Source: DAORHV01 sp964458645 (GTDB lineage Bacteria > Patescibacteriota > Gracilibacteria > Peribacterales > Peribacteraceae). From it: DNA of 60,972 nucleotides. Below the pieces are notes generated by a model that saw nothing but the letters and a program-made list of their open reading frames with translations, searched no databases and had not been told where the DNA came from. Location: positions 1-60,972 of the forward strand of contig CAYWJU010000010.1 in NCBI GenBank assembly GCA_964458645.1, given 5' to 3'. Position 1 is the stretch's first letter, and each line of letters starts with the position of its first letter. Both the position numbers and the translations under genes were made by a program. Positions 1 through 8,584 of the stretch are shown here, one piece after another.

Positions 1-2115
1 GAAGGCGACGTCGTCGACACCAAGGGTCTGGCCGCCAAAATCATCTCTGCTTGCAAGGCCGAAAAGATGACCGAAGTTCCGGTCCGTGCGTACGCCATCC
101 AGAAGGAAATTTACATCGATGCCGACCGCGAGCGTCACCTGACCATCGCCGAAGCCAACACGCACTTCAACGAGAAGCACGAATTCCTCTCGACTCGCGT
201 TCATGCTCGTCGCCGCGGCGAGCCGATCCTGACGCACGTGCGTGACCTGACCCACATCGATATCTCACCCAAGCAGATTTTGTCCGTCTCCACCTCGCTC
301 ATCCCGTTCTTGGAGCACGACGACAACACTCGCGCATCCATGGGTACGAACATGCAACGCCAGGCCGTACCGCTTATCGCCCCGCATGCTCCGCTCGTCG
401 GAACCGGTATGGAAGCCATTGCCGCCCGCGCATCGGGACACGTGGTCTTGGCTCAGGACGACGGTGAAGTGCTCTCTGCCGACTCCAAGGAAATCGTCGT
501 TATGTACCAATCAGGCAAGCGCCAGACGCACTTGCTCGATAACTTCGTTCGCTCCAACCAGGGTACGTGTTTCCACATGCGACCGCGCGTGGAGACCGGC
601 CAGAAGGTGAAGGGCGGCGAGGTGCTCGCCGACGGCTCCTCCGTCCATGGAGGTGAGCTGGCCCTCGGTCAGAACGTGCTCGTGGCGTACATGCCATGGG
701 GTGGCTATAACTTCGAAGATGCCATCATCATTTCGGACCGTATCGTGGAGCAGGGTCACTTCGACTCCATTCACATCGAGTCCTACATCACCGACGTCCG
801 CGACACCAAGCTGGGTTCCGAAACCGTCACCCGCGACATCCCGAACGTTGGCGAGAACAAGCTGAAAGACCTGGATGCCGACGGTATCGTCCGCATCGGT
901 GCCACCGTCCACGAAGGCGACATTCTCGTCGGTAAAATCACGCCCAAGGGCGAGACCGAACTGACGCCGGAAGAGCGCATTCTCCAGGCGATCTTCGGAG
1001 ACAAGGCCAAGGACGTGAAGGACAGCTCGCTGCGCCTCCCGGGTGGAGCCGGCGGCAAAGTCGTCGACGTGCACGTGTTCGACCGCGCCGAGGGCGACGA
1101 GTTGCCCACGGGTGTTATCAAGCAGATCAAAGTCTTCGTCGCGCAGACCCGCAAGATCCAGGTGGGTGACAAAATGGCCGGCCGCCACGGAAACAAAGGT
1201 GTGGTTGCCCGCATCGTCGCCAAGGAAGACATGCCGTTCCTCGCAGACGGCCGTTACGTCGACATCATCCTCAACCCGCTCGGTGTGTCGTCTCGTATGA
1301 ACATCGGACAGGTGCTCGAAACACACTTGGGTTGGGCTTGCGAAGTGCTCGGTATCACCATGGCCACGCCGGCACTCAACGGTATCTCTACCGAACAGAT
1401 CACGGGTTACCTGAAAGTCGCCAACCTGCCGGAAACCGGCAAGATCCAGCTGTTCGACGGCCGCACCGGAGAAGCATTCGCCCATGAAACTACCGTGGGA
1501 CAGGTGTACATGCTCAAACTCCTCCACCTTGTCGAAGACAAAATCCACGCTCGCTCCGTCGGTCCGTACTCCTTGGTTACGCAGCAGCCTCTGGGAGGCA
1601 AGGCGCAGCACGGAGGACAGCGCTTCGGAGAAATGGAAGTCTGGGCCTTGGAAGCCTACGGCGCAGCACACGTGCTGCAGGAAATGCTTACCATCAAGTC
1701 CGATGACGTCGTGGGCCGCAGCAAGGCGTACGAGTCCATCGTCAAAGGTGAGCCGATCCGCAAGCCGTCCACTCCCGAATCCTTCAACGTCTTGGTCAAA
1801 GAACTCCAGGCTCTGTGTCTGAAAGTCGACCTGCTGAAGTTCTCGGACGAAGTGAAGCCCGAGGAAGTGCCGGTCGTAGAAATCGAAGGCCAGGCCGCCG
1901 AGGTCGTAAAGCTCAAGACGCGCTTCGATGAAGAGCAGGAGAGCGAAGACCTCATCCCTGCCAAGGACAAGATCAGCGACCTCGATCTGGAAGAAGAAGA
2001 TCCGGAAGAGATCAAGAAAGGCATTGAAGAAGGCGCCGAAGTCGGTGCCTCCGGAGCCACCCAGAAGCAGGAGCTGAAAGAAGCAGTCGAGGGCGAAGAC
2101 GATCCCGCCAAATAA
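1..2115 (+). CDS. rpoB: RNA polymerase beta subunit, C-terminal part (5' end outside window)
   Basis: The reading frame is open from base 1, so the gene is cut by the window edge; 704 codons are visible. It is the beta subunit of DNA-dependent RNA polymerase. Recognisable family blocks, in order, are AYMPWGGYNFEDAI (near base 690), the GDKMAGRHGNKG block (near 1170), the ILNPLGVSSRMNIGQ block (near 1270) and GGKAQHGGQRFGEMEVWALE (near 1600), the C-terminal clamp/anchor region that contacts beta'. After the usual end of the family lies an extra acidic tail of roughly 80 residues rich in Glu and Asp. A terminator follows directly and rpoC is not next to it, although rpoB-rpoC is the common bacterial order. 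Identity is certain; the function of the acidic tail is unknown. Confidence 0.98.
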   Translation, partial: EGDVVDTKGLAAKIISACKAEKMTEVPVRAYAIQKEIYIDADRERHLTIAEANTHFNEKHEFLSTRVHARRRGEPILTHVRDLTHIDISPKQILSVSTSLIPFLEHDDNTRASMGTNMQRQAVPLIAPHAPLVGTGMEAIAARASGHVVLAQDDGEVLSADSKEIVVMYQSGKRQTHLLDNFVRSNQGTCFHMRPRVETGQKVKGGEVLADGSSVHGGELALGQNVLVAYMPWGGYNFEDAIIISDRIVEQGHFDSIHIESYITDVRDTKLGSETVTRDIPNVGENKLKDLDADGIVRIGATVHEGDILVGKITPKGETELTPEERILQAIFGDKAKDVKDSSLRLPGGAGGKVVDVHVFDRAEGDELPTGVIKQIKVFVAQTRKIQVGDKMAGRHGNKGVVARIVAKEDMPFLADGRYVDIILNPLGVSSRMNIGQVLETHLGWACEVLGITMATPALNGISTEQITGYLKVANLPETGKIQLFDGRTGEAFAHETTVGQVYMLKLLHLVEDKIHARSVGPYSLVTQQPLGGKAQHGGQRFGEMEVWALEAYGAAHVLQEMLTIKSDDVVGRSKAYESIVKGEPIRKPSTPESFNVLVKELQALCLKVDLLKFSDEVKPEEVPVVEIEGQAAEVVKLKTRFDEEQESEDLIPAKDKISDLDLEEEDPEEIKKGIEEGAEVGASGATQKQELKEAVEGEDDPAK

Positions 2116-2132
2116 TCTCCGTCATCGTCGTG

Positions 2133-2165
2133 AAAAGCCCGAGGAAAGCCTCCCCGGGCTTTTTT
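2133..2165 (+). terminator. Intrinsic terminator of rpoB
   Basis: A hairpin with arms AAAAGCCCG and CGGGCTTTT, extended by AGG/CCT near the loop, is followed by a run of six T. It starts 17 bases after the rpoB stop and separates rpoB from the rRNA unit, so rpoC is not co-transcribed from here. Confidence 0.85.
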
Positions 2166-2256
2166 CGTGCAAGGCTAACCATTGCTCGAAAACAGACATT
2201 CGGTGATTGCATCTGCTGTCGCGGAGGCCGTCTAGAAAAAATCCCTGTTTTTCTGC

Positions 2257-2284
2257 TTGACCCTCCCTTTTGCAACTGTACAAT
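2257..2284 (+). promoter_or_regulatory. Promoter of the 23S-5S rRNA unit
   Basis: TTGACC (2257-2262) and TACAAT (2279-2284) are separated by 16 bases. This is one of the best sigma-70-type promoters in the window and the only strong one between rpoB and 23S. Transcription would start near 2291. Confidence 0.75.
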
Positions 2285-2315
2285 GCCCCGGCACATGATG
2301 ATTACTTGCGCTTAT

Positions 2316-2381
2316 CCGTAGCGTCAGAATCCCTCCGGGATTTCTGGTTCTACGGGTGCGCGCAAGCCACCCGTTTTTTTT
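2316..2381 (+). promoter_or_regulatory. Attenuator-like double hairpin in the rRNA leader
   Basis: A long hairpin (2316-2355, outer arms CCGTAG/CTACGG, inner arms CAGAATCCC/GGGATTTCTG) is followed by a terminator hairpin with arms CGGGTG (2353-2358) and CACCCG (2368-2373) and eight T (2374-2381). The two stems share bases 2353-2355, so they compete in part. The layout suits premature termination or attenuation about 90 nt after the predicted start. It could instead be the end of a separate ~90-nt small RNA. Confidence 0.55.
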
Positions 2382-2609
2382 GCCCCGACACAGGTCGGAG
2401 TAGGAATCGGGTTGGGCGTCACCATGATCGTTGGCAGCATCGGCTGGAAAAAGAATTTCTACGAATTGATAATCAATGAACGCTTGATTTACCTCTCTCT
2501 TGGAAGGCGGTACGCAGACCATGTGTGTGTCTACGTGTTGCCCGCGCCATGAGACGTGAACAGCACAATTTCACTTGGAATTTCCCGCAAGGGAGAAACT
2601 AAGTTCTGA
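2382..2609 (+). other. 23S rRNA leader region
   Basis: This stretch lies between the leader terminator and mature 23S. It contains no 16S rRNA, no tRNA and no convincing gene. Its 3' part holds the 5' arm of the 23S processing stem. No second strong promoter was recognised here, so 23S transcription must read through the upstream terminator or start from a weak promoter that I could not identify. Confidence 0.6.
2531..2567 (+). repeat. 5' arm of the 23S processing stem
   Basis: Bases 2531-2567 pair with 6497-6532, on the far side of 23S. I aligned the arms base by base: 20 pairs (two G-T wobbles), a small internal loop, then 15 more pairs (two wobbles). This is the classic precursor-rRNA stem cut by RNase III, here around 23S alone. 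Confidence 0.9.
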
Positions 2610-4618
2610 TAATACATGTTACTCAACGCATCACACGGATGCCTCGACTCCCAATTCCGATGAAGGACGTGGCCAGCTGCGATATGCTTCGGTCAGCCGC
2701 TAGGCAGGCGCTACCAGCCGAAGATTTCCGAATGAGGAAACTCCATAGACGGAATGGTCTATGATCCTGCACCTCTGGTGCAGCGAAGGTATACTCGGTG
2801 AACTGAAACATCTCATTAACCGAGGAAAAGAAATCAAAAGAGATTCCCGTAGTAGTGGCGAGCGAACCGGGAATAGCCCAAACCTCTAGTTTACTAGAGG
2901 GGTTGTAGGACTTCGATATTCGATTGCTCAAGCATAGGCAAACGACCTGGAACGGTCGGCCATAGATGGTGACAGCCCAGTAGCCGAAATGCGCGAGCAC
3001 GATGAAGTATCCTGAGTAAGGTCGGACACGAGAAATCCGGCCCGAATCCGGGGGGACCACCCTCCAAGGCTAAACAGATTGGGAGATCAATAGCGGATAG
3101 TACCGTGAGGGAAAGGTGAAAAGCACCCCGAAAGGGGGATGAAATAGTCTCTGAAATGTGATGCGAACAACGAGTTGGAGCCCCCGCAAGGGGGTGACAG
3201 CATTCCTTTTGCCTAATGAGCCAACGACTTTGTTCTCAGTGGCATGGCTAAGGCAGTACATAGCCGGAGCCGGAGCGAAAGCGAGTCCGAACAGGGCGAT
3301 TTCGTCGCTGGGACAAGACCCGAAACCGGGTGAGCTATCCATGAGCAGGATGAAGGCTATCGAAAGATAGCTGGAGGTCCGCACCATAATGTATCGCAAG
3401 ACATTGGGATGACTTGTGGATAGGAGTGAAAAGCTAACCGAACCCGGAGATAGCTGGTTCTCCTCGAAATGTTTTTTGGAACAGCCTTACGATATACAGC
3501 AGGGGGTAGAGCTACTGTTTCGATGAGGGGGTCTTCTAGGCCTACCGAGTCCTGACAAACTCCGAATACCTGCTCTTAGAGTCGTAGGAGTGAGACGGTG
3601 ACAGCGAAGTGCCATCGTCGAGAGGGCGACAGCCCAGATCGTTTGTTAAGGTCCCCAAGTGCCAGTTCAGTATTTCAAAGGAAGTGTCCTCGCATAGACA
3701 ACTTTAAAGAAAGCGTAACAGCTCACTGGTCGATTGCGATGATGCGCCGAAAATTCACGGGATTAAACTGGCCACCGAAACAGCGAGTGCGCAGAAGATT
3801 CGTCTTCTGTGTGCAGTAGAGGAGCGTTCTGTACCGCAGCGAAGCCCGACTGTAAGGTCGAGTGGAGCGTACAGAAGTGAGACTGTTGGCATGAGTAACC
3901 ACAAGGCAGGTGAAAATCCTGCCCGCCGAATTCCCAAGGTTTCCCACGCAACGTTTATCGGCGTGGGGTTAGTCGGTCCTAAGGCGAGGCCCAAGGGCGT
4001 AGCCGATGGACAGCAGGTCAATATTCCTGCACCTCGTAGATACCGTCAAAGAGAGCTACTTGATAGTCTGATTGGCCTCTGCCTCTTCCACCCAGGACTT
4101 GGAAAAACGAGTCTTGAGCGGAAGGGGTATGTCGACCGGAAAGGATGGTTGTAATCTAGAAGAGGCGTGACGGAGACTGAACAACAGAGCGTCTGCATTG
4201 ACTGGACGTGAGAGGTACGAAGCGCTGAGATTAGGAGGCAAATCCCCTAGTCGAGCTAAGTACTGACCTATTACCACTCTTTGAGTGCTGAGTCTGACTG
4301 TTTAGGCTTCCAAGAAAACCGTCGCTTCGAGGCATCTATGAGACCGTACCGCAAACCAACACTGGTGGGATAGTCGAGTAGACTAAGGCGATCGGGACAA
4401 CTTGCGTTAAGGAACTCTGCAAAAAAGCGTCCGTAACTTCGGGATAAGGACTGCCTCGCATTCAATGCGAGGCCGCAGCGAAAGGTGTCCCTGCGACTGT
4501 TTACCAAAAACACAGGTCCCTGCTAAGCCGCAAGGCAACGTATAGGGGCTGATGCCTGGCCAGTGTCAGAAGGTCACGTGAGGGGGTGTATGCCTCCGAT
4601 CTAAGCCCTGACGAACGC

Positions 4619-4665
<47 letters not shown>

Positions 4666-5377
4666 GGTCGAACTATAACTTGCCCGAATCGAGAGCAATC
4701 TCGAGCACTGAGGAGTTTTGTCTAAGTTTTTGGAAGGTCATCCCCGCTTTCACGCGGGATTGCTTCGGGCGTAAGCCGCGAAGCGGACACGAATATGAGC
4801 AAAATCATCTTTCAATCGGAGTAATCCGATCAGTTCCAAGACAGCAAACATCGAACGTACCAAGACAGTGATACAACGTGGCTATATGCTGGAACATCCG
4901 AGCATGGCGCGGTACTGAGACGGCTTTACGCCGGCCAGTGATAATCCGTCGTCTGCGGACAATCAGCAGGAAACTTATTTACCTCCTTTTTCTCTCATGA
5001 CTCTCGAACATCACGACGACCAACCCGTTCCAAGCACCGAGACGTCCGCAAGGCGTCGTTTGATGCCGGACGGGGTCGATCCGTTCAGGGAAATGGAAGC
5101 AGTTGCTGCCGCAGCAAATCAGATCGATCCCCTTACCTATCGGTACAGGGTAGCGATCCAGAATTGCGGAGCATTCAAGGAGCCAAAATAAGGATCCTCA
5201 GAGACTACACGCCACGCACCCGCTTTGGGTGATGATATAGTCCGATCCCTGCAGCGATGCAGGGGGCGATTAAACACGTTTTCGCCGCTAAAAAACCAAC
5301 GCTGCCGCAAGGCAGAGGTAAGTGCGCTCCGGCCTCGGCCGGAGACCCTGGTTAACCTCCAGGGGGAACCTACAACG
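4666..5377 (+). other. Group I intron in 23S rRNA
   Basis: The 23S sequence breaks after CCTTGTCGGGT (ending 4665) and resumes with AAGTTCCGACCCGCACG at 5378, giving a 712-nt insert. The upstream exon ends in T and the insert ends in G, as group I splicing needs. Core elements are visible: a Q-like ACAATCAGCAGGAAAC (about 4960-4975), R-like TCAGAGACTACACG (about 5198-5211) and S-like GATGATATAGTCC (5231-5243). By counting from helix 69 the site is at about E. coli position 1951, beside the classical 1923/1931 homing sites. A 64-codon reading frame lies between the Q and R elements. Confidence 0.9.
4997..5191 (+). CDS. Small unknown protein encoded in the 23S intron
   Basis: This 64-aa frame lies inside the group I intron, between the Q-like and R-like core elements. 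It has no LAGLIDADG, GIY-YIG or HNH motif and is far too short for a homing endonuclease. The start is preceded by a C/T-rich stretch (CCTCCTTTTTCTCTC just before ATG), the same context seen before the ribosomal protein genes here, which favours real translation. The protein is mixed, with a charged, His-rich start and a MEAVAAAANQ helix-like middle. It could be a remnant of a lost endonuclease, a new small protein, or a chance frame. No function can be assigned. Confidence 0.4.
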   Translation: MTLEHHDDQPVPSTETSARRRLMPDGVDPFREMEAVAAAANQIDPLTYRYRVAIQNCGAFKEPK

Positions 5378-6031
5378 AAGTTCCGACCCGCACGAATGGT
5401 ATCACGGTGGGGGTACTGTCTCGACGCAAGGCCCGGTGAAATTGCAGACCCGGTAAAAATGCCGGGTGAATCACGGTAGGACGAAAAGACCCTATGAAGC
5501 TTTACTGTACGCTGGCATTGTGTCTTTGGATCGCGTGCGCAGGATAGGTGGGACCCTTTGAGATCCGGGCTTTGGCTCGGGTGGAGGGGCCGTTGAGATA
5601 CCACCCTCGTGTTCCGAAGCCACTCACCTGTGGTGTTAGAAGTACTCACAGGCGCTATAAGCGCAGTATCGTTTCGCAAGGACAGCGATGTTCTTTGACG
5701 AAACGGTGCCGCGACGCGCTGATGAGAGTTTTTCTACCACCACAGGGACATTGCTTGCTGGGCAGTTTAACTGGGGCGGTTGCCTCCTAAAAAGTAACGG
5801 AGGCGCGCAATGGTTCACTAGCGTCGGATGGAAATCGACGTAGTCGTGTAATCGCACAAGTGAGCCTAACTGTGAGGGTGACAACCCGATCAGAAGCGAA
5901 AGCTGGTGATAGTGATCCGGCAGCCGAGCATTTTTAATGCTCTAACCACGTGGGTGGGCTGTCGCTCAACGGATAAAAGTTACTCTAGGGATAACAGGCT
6001 GATCAGTTCCAAGCGCCCACAGCGACGAACT

Positions 6032-6090
<59 letters not shown>

Positions 6091-6103
6091 TGGCTGTTCG
6101 CCA

Positions 6104-6148
<45 letters not shown>

Positions 6149-6189
6149 TGGCCTCTATCCTCCGTGATCGATTGGAAAATTGCGAGAAT

Positions 6190-6220
<31 letters not shown>

Positions 6221-6279
6221 GAACCTCTGGTGTGCCTGTTGTGGCGTCAGCCGCATTGCAGGGTAGCTATGTTTGGAAG

Positions 6280-6312
<33 letters not shown>

Positions 6313-6496
6313 CATCTCAAGATTAATTTTCCCCATAAGTCCCCAGGAAGATTACCTGGTAGATAGGTCACAAGTGTACGTGCAGCAATGCATTGAGCTG
6401 AGTGATACTAATGGACGATTGAACATGTATTATTGCTTGTGCCGTAAAGGCATGTGCGTCCCTCCGAAGCCTTTGGCCGGTGAGGGATTACGAGTC

Positions 6497-6532
6497 TGTG
6501 CTGTTCATGTTTCATGAGCGGGCAACATGTGG
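6497..6532 (+). repeat. 3' arm of the 23S processing stem
   Basis: This arm pairs with 2531-2567 over about 35 base pairs, with one small internal loop. It lies about 70 nt after the 23S end and before 5S, so 23S would be released as a unit and 5S processed separately. Confidence 0.9.
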
Positions 6533-6603
6533 GCATTCGTGCTCATGGGTTGCTTACAGCTTCGTTGCGTATCAACCGTAGAAACGTTCTTTCCAGCATT
6601 GCG

Positions 6604-6720
6604 TCTTGGTGCCTATGGCCCTGGGGAAACACCCGTTCCCATTCCGAACACGGCAGTTAAGCCTAGGTGCGCCAATGGTAGTGAGCTGCTACGGCTCGCG
6701 AGAGTAGGTCGGCGCCAAGA
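6604..6720 (+). rRNA. rrf: 5S ribosomal RNA
   Basis: The terminal arms TCTTGGTGCC and GGCGCCAAGA pair as the 5S helix I. Internal conserved parts include CCCGTTCCCATTCCGAACACGG, typical of loop B/C, and CGAGAGTAGGTCGG near the 3' end. It is 117 nt long, which is normal. It follows 23S by about 175 bases with no tRNA between, so it is the last gene of the 23S-5S unit. Confidence 0.95.
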
Positions 6721-6821
6721 CACAGTGCTGGAGGGACAAAGATCATCACAGAATGCGGTTTACGCCGCAGGACGTGGTCTCTTTCGACCTACATTCATTT
6801 CAGCCGCATGCAGCGATCTCA

Positions 6822-6845
6822 CGCCCTTTACTGGGCTTTTTGGCG
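6822..6845 (+). terminator. Probable terminator of the 23S-5S unit
   Basis: GCCC and GGGC arms around a TTTACT loop are followed by five T, about 100 bases after 5S. The stem is short, so the call is moderate. Confidence 0.5.
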
Positions 6846-6881
6846 TATCTGCGGTATCTTCAATCCCTTTCGCCCGTATCC

Positions 6882-7262
6882 ATGAGTCCCGAACAGATGC
6901 CGCCAGGAGTCTGCAAGCCCCTAACAGGGGGTGTACTGGGCGCCGTAGAAGGCACGGGTTGGGCTGAAGGCGATGCCATTGTCGAGCAATTCCTTGCAGG
7001 TTGTGGTTTGCAAGATGTTTTGGGGCAACTGGGGCTTCTTGAAGCCCAGATCCGCACCATGCCGATGCCAAGCCGTTTCAGTACGACACGTCGGCCTCAA
7101 CTTGGGCTGGCAAGCAATCTCGAGCCGGACCTCTCCGAAGCCGAATTCAAACGCCAGTGTCTGTTGAACCACCTAACTCTTGTACGTGGCAGGCTCATGA
7201 GTGCCTTCGATGCAGCCGCCATGTTGCGGTTGCATGTGGAAGTAAGCGGGCGTGAAATGTAG
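6882..7262 (+). CDS. Hypothetical protein, 126 aa
   Basis: No family recognised. ATG at 6882 was chosen because the preceding bases are C/T-rich, as at other starts in this genome, and because an upstream ATG in frame (6753) would overlap the 5S terminator. The protein begins MSPEQMPPGVCKPLTGG. Its second half looks alpha-helical (for example DLSEAEFKRQCLLNHLTLVR). No signal peptide or membrane segment is visible. It is followed after 32 bases by another small unknown gene on the same strand and may form an operon with it. Confidence 0.55.
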   Translation: MSPEQMPPGVCKPLTGGVLGAVEGTGWAEGDAIVEQFLAGCGLQDVLGQLGLLEAQIRTMPMPSRFSTTRRPQLGLASNLEPDLSEAEFKRQCLLNHLTLVRGRLMSAFDAAAMLRLHVEVSGREM

Positions 7263-7294
7263 TCTTCATACATTAGGCAATTTCCTCCCATCCT

Positions 7295-7588
7295 ATGGTC
7301 CTGACCCCCCATCTTCTGGCCATCTTCGCCCGCGACGTCGTGCAGGCCGCCCATCCCGAAGTCACCTGCCCGATGCTTGCCGAAGCCGCGGCAAATCATC
7401 GAAGGCGTCTCATGGAACTTACCGGCAAAGGCGTGGTGCCAGGCGTACCTGCCATGCCGGAATTCACCGTGAAACGCCCGAGTATGGAAGAGCGTGCTCG
7501 CCGAAGAGCTGAGCGTCGAGCAACGAATTCCACGCCTGTTGCCAGCGGAACTCCAGAAGACGATCAAGCGGAAGTAGATCCTCATTAG
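7295..7588 (+). CDS. Hypothetical protein, 97 aa
   Basis: No family recognised. The ATG follows TTTCCTCCCATCCT, the C/T-rich start context of this genome. The N-terminal half is probably helical (LLAIFARDVVQAAHP). The C-terminal third is very rich in Arg and Glu (MEERARRRAERR) and then low-complexity. It is soluble by appearance. It lies 32 bases after the previous small gene and is likely co-transcribed. The charged Arg-rich segment could bind nucleic acid, but this is only a guess. Confidence 0.55.
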   Translation: MVLTPHLLAIFARDVVQAAHPEVTCPMLAEAAANHRRRLMELTGKGVVPGVPAMPEFTVKRPSMEERARRRAERRATNSTPVASGTPEDDQAEVDPH

Positions 7589-7675
7589 GCTAGTCTGGAA
7601 GCCAAAAAACAGTGTAGTAATACAGTAAAACAATGACAATTACAGGGTCGACGGGCCATTGTGGTTCAAAGGCGC

Positions 7676-7681
7676 TACACT
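7676..7681 (+). promoter_or_regulatory. Possible -10 element of the pseudouridine synthase gene
   Basis: TACACT lies within the 12-mer GCTACACTCGCG. The same 12-mer occurs upstream of rplQ (near 36847). No good -35 is visible. Confidence 0.35.
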
Positions 7682-7724
7682 CGCGTGCGTGCAAGAGCGT
7701 ATCCAGAAAATATTATCGGCCCGC

Positions 7725-7746
7725 CACGGCGTTCGCGAACGCCGTG
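7725..7746 (+). repeat. Perfect 22-bp palindrome upstream of the pseudouridine synthase gene
   Basis: CACGGCGTTCG is followed directly by its exact reverse complement. The palindrome ends 25 bases before the start codon at 7772. It could be an operator or fold as a hairpin in the leader. There is no T-run, so it is not a normal terminator. Confidence 0.6.
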
Positions 7747-7771
7747 ATGAATGGTGTATCCCAAAAAATCT

Positions 7772-8494
7772 ATGCTAGAACGCGTGCAAAAAATACTCTC
7801 GGCCCGCGGTATCTGCTCACGCCGTAAGGCGGAGGAGTACATCATCGCCGGTTTGGTGAAGGTGAACGGCGTGGTCGCCACGTTGGGCCAGAAGGCCGAC
7901 CCTGAGGTCGATAAGATCGAGTGCAGTGGCAAGGTAGTCCAGGATCGTGCAGAAATGCTCTATTACGTCATGAACAAGCCGGAGGGGGTAGAGACGACCA
8001 ATATCCCCCACAAACGCCCCGGAGAGGCCCCCTCGGTGCGAGATTTATTGCCGGCTAAGCTCCAGGGCAAAATCTCGCCGGTCGGTCGCTTGGATAAAGA
8101 CTCCTCGGGATTGCTGCTGTTCACCAACGACGGTGTACTCGCCTACCGCCTCACGCATCCAAAATTTCACCACGAGAAGGAATATGACGTCATCCTCGAT
8201 CGCGAGATCAGCCCTTTCGACTGCAAAAAACTCGAAGCCGGCTTCGAGATGGACGGTAGTATGACCAAACCCCTGAATGTGAAGAAAATTCGTCACAACG
8301 TCATCCGTATCATCCTCACCGAAGGCAAGAATCGCCAGATCCGGCGCATGTGTCAGTACGTGGGATACACGGTGAAGGAGTTACAGCGCATTCGCATCGA
8401 GGGACTCACTGATCCCAAGCTCCCTCAGGGAGCCCTTCGAGCCCTAACCAAAGAGGAAAAAGCGGGACTTTTGTCCTCGATTGGTGTACAATGA
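7772..8494 (+). CDS. rRNA pseudouridine synthase, RsuA/RluB/RluF family
   Basis: This enzyme isomerises a specific uridine in rRNA to pseudouridine. The N-terminal S4 RNA-binding domain (about residues 2-60) shows the typical ILSARGICSRRKAEEYI block. The catalytic domain has the GRLDKDSSGLLLFTND motif (about residues 104-119), whose first Asp is the family nucleophile, and the RQIRRM segment near residue 188. At about 240 aa it has normal length. ATG at 7772 gives MLERVQKIL. GTG at 7784, exactly 7 nt after the TATGCT box, is an alternative leaderless start. Whether it acts on 16S or 23S cannot be decided from sequence; its location next to the 23S-5S unit is suggestive only. Confidence 0.9.
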   Translation: MLERVQKILSARGICSRRKAEEYIIAGLVKVNGVVATLGQKADPEVDKIECSGKVVQDRAEMLYYVMNKPEGVETTNIPHKRPGEAPSVRDLLPAKLQGKISPVGRLDKDSSGLLLFTNDGVLAYRLTHPKFHHEKEYDVILDREISPFDCKKLEAGFEMDGSMTKPLNVKKIRHNVIRIILTEGKNRQIRRMCQYVGYTVKELQRIRIEGLTDPKLPQGALRALTKEEKAGLLSSIGVQ

Positions 8495-8584
8495 GAAGAT
8501 CGCTTTCACGAAACGTCGAATAGCGAACAAATACCCTCATTGCGCAATTCCACATTCTGGATTTGCACTTCACCATTCCAATCA

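Noticed and set aside
511..1671. Long frame antisense to rpoB (386 aa)
   Set aside because: It lies entirely over the conserved rpoB coding frame, and its protein is His/Val/Asp-rich as expected from reading G+C-rich codons backwards.
2270..2479. Short frame in the 23S leader
   Set aside because: It crosses the attenuator-like terminator and the rRNA promoter and has no C/T-rich start context.
2623..4513. Several 60-145-aa frames on both strands within 23S
   Set aside because: They lie within conserved rRNA sequence.
4997..5191. LAGLIDADG homing endonuclease in the intron
   Set aside because: The only frame is 64 aa and has no endonuclease motif.
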